A stretch of 6,446 nt of DNA from a bacterium (GTDB lineage: Bacteria; Elusimicrobiota; Elusimicrobia; Elusimicrobiales; UBA9959), in the NCBI GenBank assembly GCA_021812825.1, contig JAKAMO010000127.1, positions 1-6,446 on the forward strand, written 5' to 3'. Below the pieces are notes generated by a model that saw only the letters and a program-made list of their open reading frames with translations, did not search any database and had not been told where the DNA came from. Of this stretch, positions 6,376 through 6,446 are shown one piece after another. Position numbers and translations under genes: made by a program. How positions within the stretch are numbered: position 1 is the first letter of the stretch; each line of letters begins with the position of its first letter.

Positions 6376-6404
6376 GCGGCCGGCCCCCGGGGGAAGCCGG
6401 CCGC
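6376..6404 (-). terminator. Strong GC hairpin, probable terminator of a gene beyond the right edge
   Basis: A perfect 9-base inverted repeat (GCGGCCGGC / GCCGGCCGC) surrounds an 11-base loop that itself contains CCCCGGGG and could extend the fold. On the minus strand it is followed by TTTGCG, a short T run; on the plus strand no T run follows. A TAG at 6428-6430 ends a minus-strand frame reading Pro-Glu-Asp-Asn-Arg at the edge, which would place the hairpin about 23 bases after a stop codon. Six codons are too few to claim a gene. The hairpin separates that possible gene from the promoter at 6286-6314. Confidence 0.48.
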
Positions 6405-6446
6405 CGCGCGGACGCGTTCTGCGGCCGCTAGCGGTTGTCTTCGGGC

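Noticed and set aside
6366..6385. GGGACGCAAAGC followed by GGCCGGC resembles the tail of a cyclic-di-GMP (GEMM) riboswitch on the plus strand
   Set aside because: The upstream half of that aptamer (CACGCACAGGGCAAACC-like) is absent, there is no plus-strand gene downstream in the window, and the bases are part of a simple GC hairpin.

Overview
The window is GC-rich bacterial DNA. Every supported gene lies on the minus strand, so the genes read from right to left. It suggests a diderm (two-membrane) bacterium: there is a lipobox-bearing secreted S41 peptidase and a cluster of Tad/Flp-type pilus components. Despite the high GC, the genes use ATA (Ile) and AGG (Arg) codons freely. Together with the lineage-specific look of the 433-residue protein, this makes an Elusimicrobiota-like genome a possible but unproven guess.

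Layout in transcription order. At 6376-6404 a strong GC hairpin probably ends a gene beyond the right edge. An AT-rich stretch (about 6290-6360) carries a good sigma70-type promoter (TTGAAG, 17-base spacer, TATAAC; 6286-6314). It drives a compact cluster: a Flp-pilin-like small protein (5996-6253), a TadG-like membrane-anchored exoprotein (4703-5971), a TadE-like pseudopilin (4114-4698) and, after an 86-base gap, an FtsH-family AAA+ zinc metalloprotease (2336-4027). A second promoter of almost the same sequence (TTGAAA, 17-base spacer, TATAAC; 2311-2339) overlaps the ftsH-like stop codon. It drives a single-pass membrane protein of unknown function with a low-complexity extracytoplasmic part and a cysteine-rich tail (929-2230), followed by a lipoprotein of the S41 peptidase family (861 to beyond base 1).

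How they may work together. The first three proteins each have a Gly-Gln prepilin-peptidase-like site just before a hydrophobic helix, so they look like substrates of one class III (type IV pilin-like) export and assembly route. The protease next to them keeps all FtsH catalytic motifs but has lost nearly all of the periplasmic domain. It may handle quality control of membrane-inserted pilin-like subunits. The second transcription unit adds an unrecognised envelope protein and a PDZ/S41 lipoprotein whose nucleophile motif appears altered. No ATPase, platform protein, secretin or prepilin peptidase gene is in the window, so the machinery must be elsewhere. No RNA genes, insertion sequences or CRISPR arrays were seen. 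No stretch over 300 bases lacks a gene.
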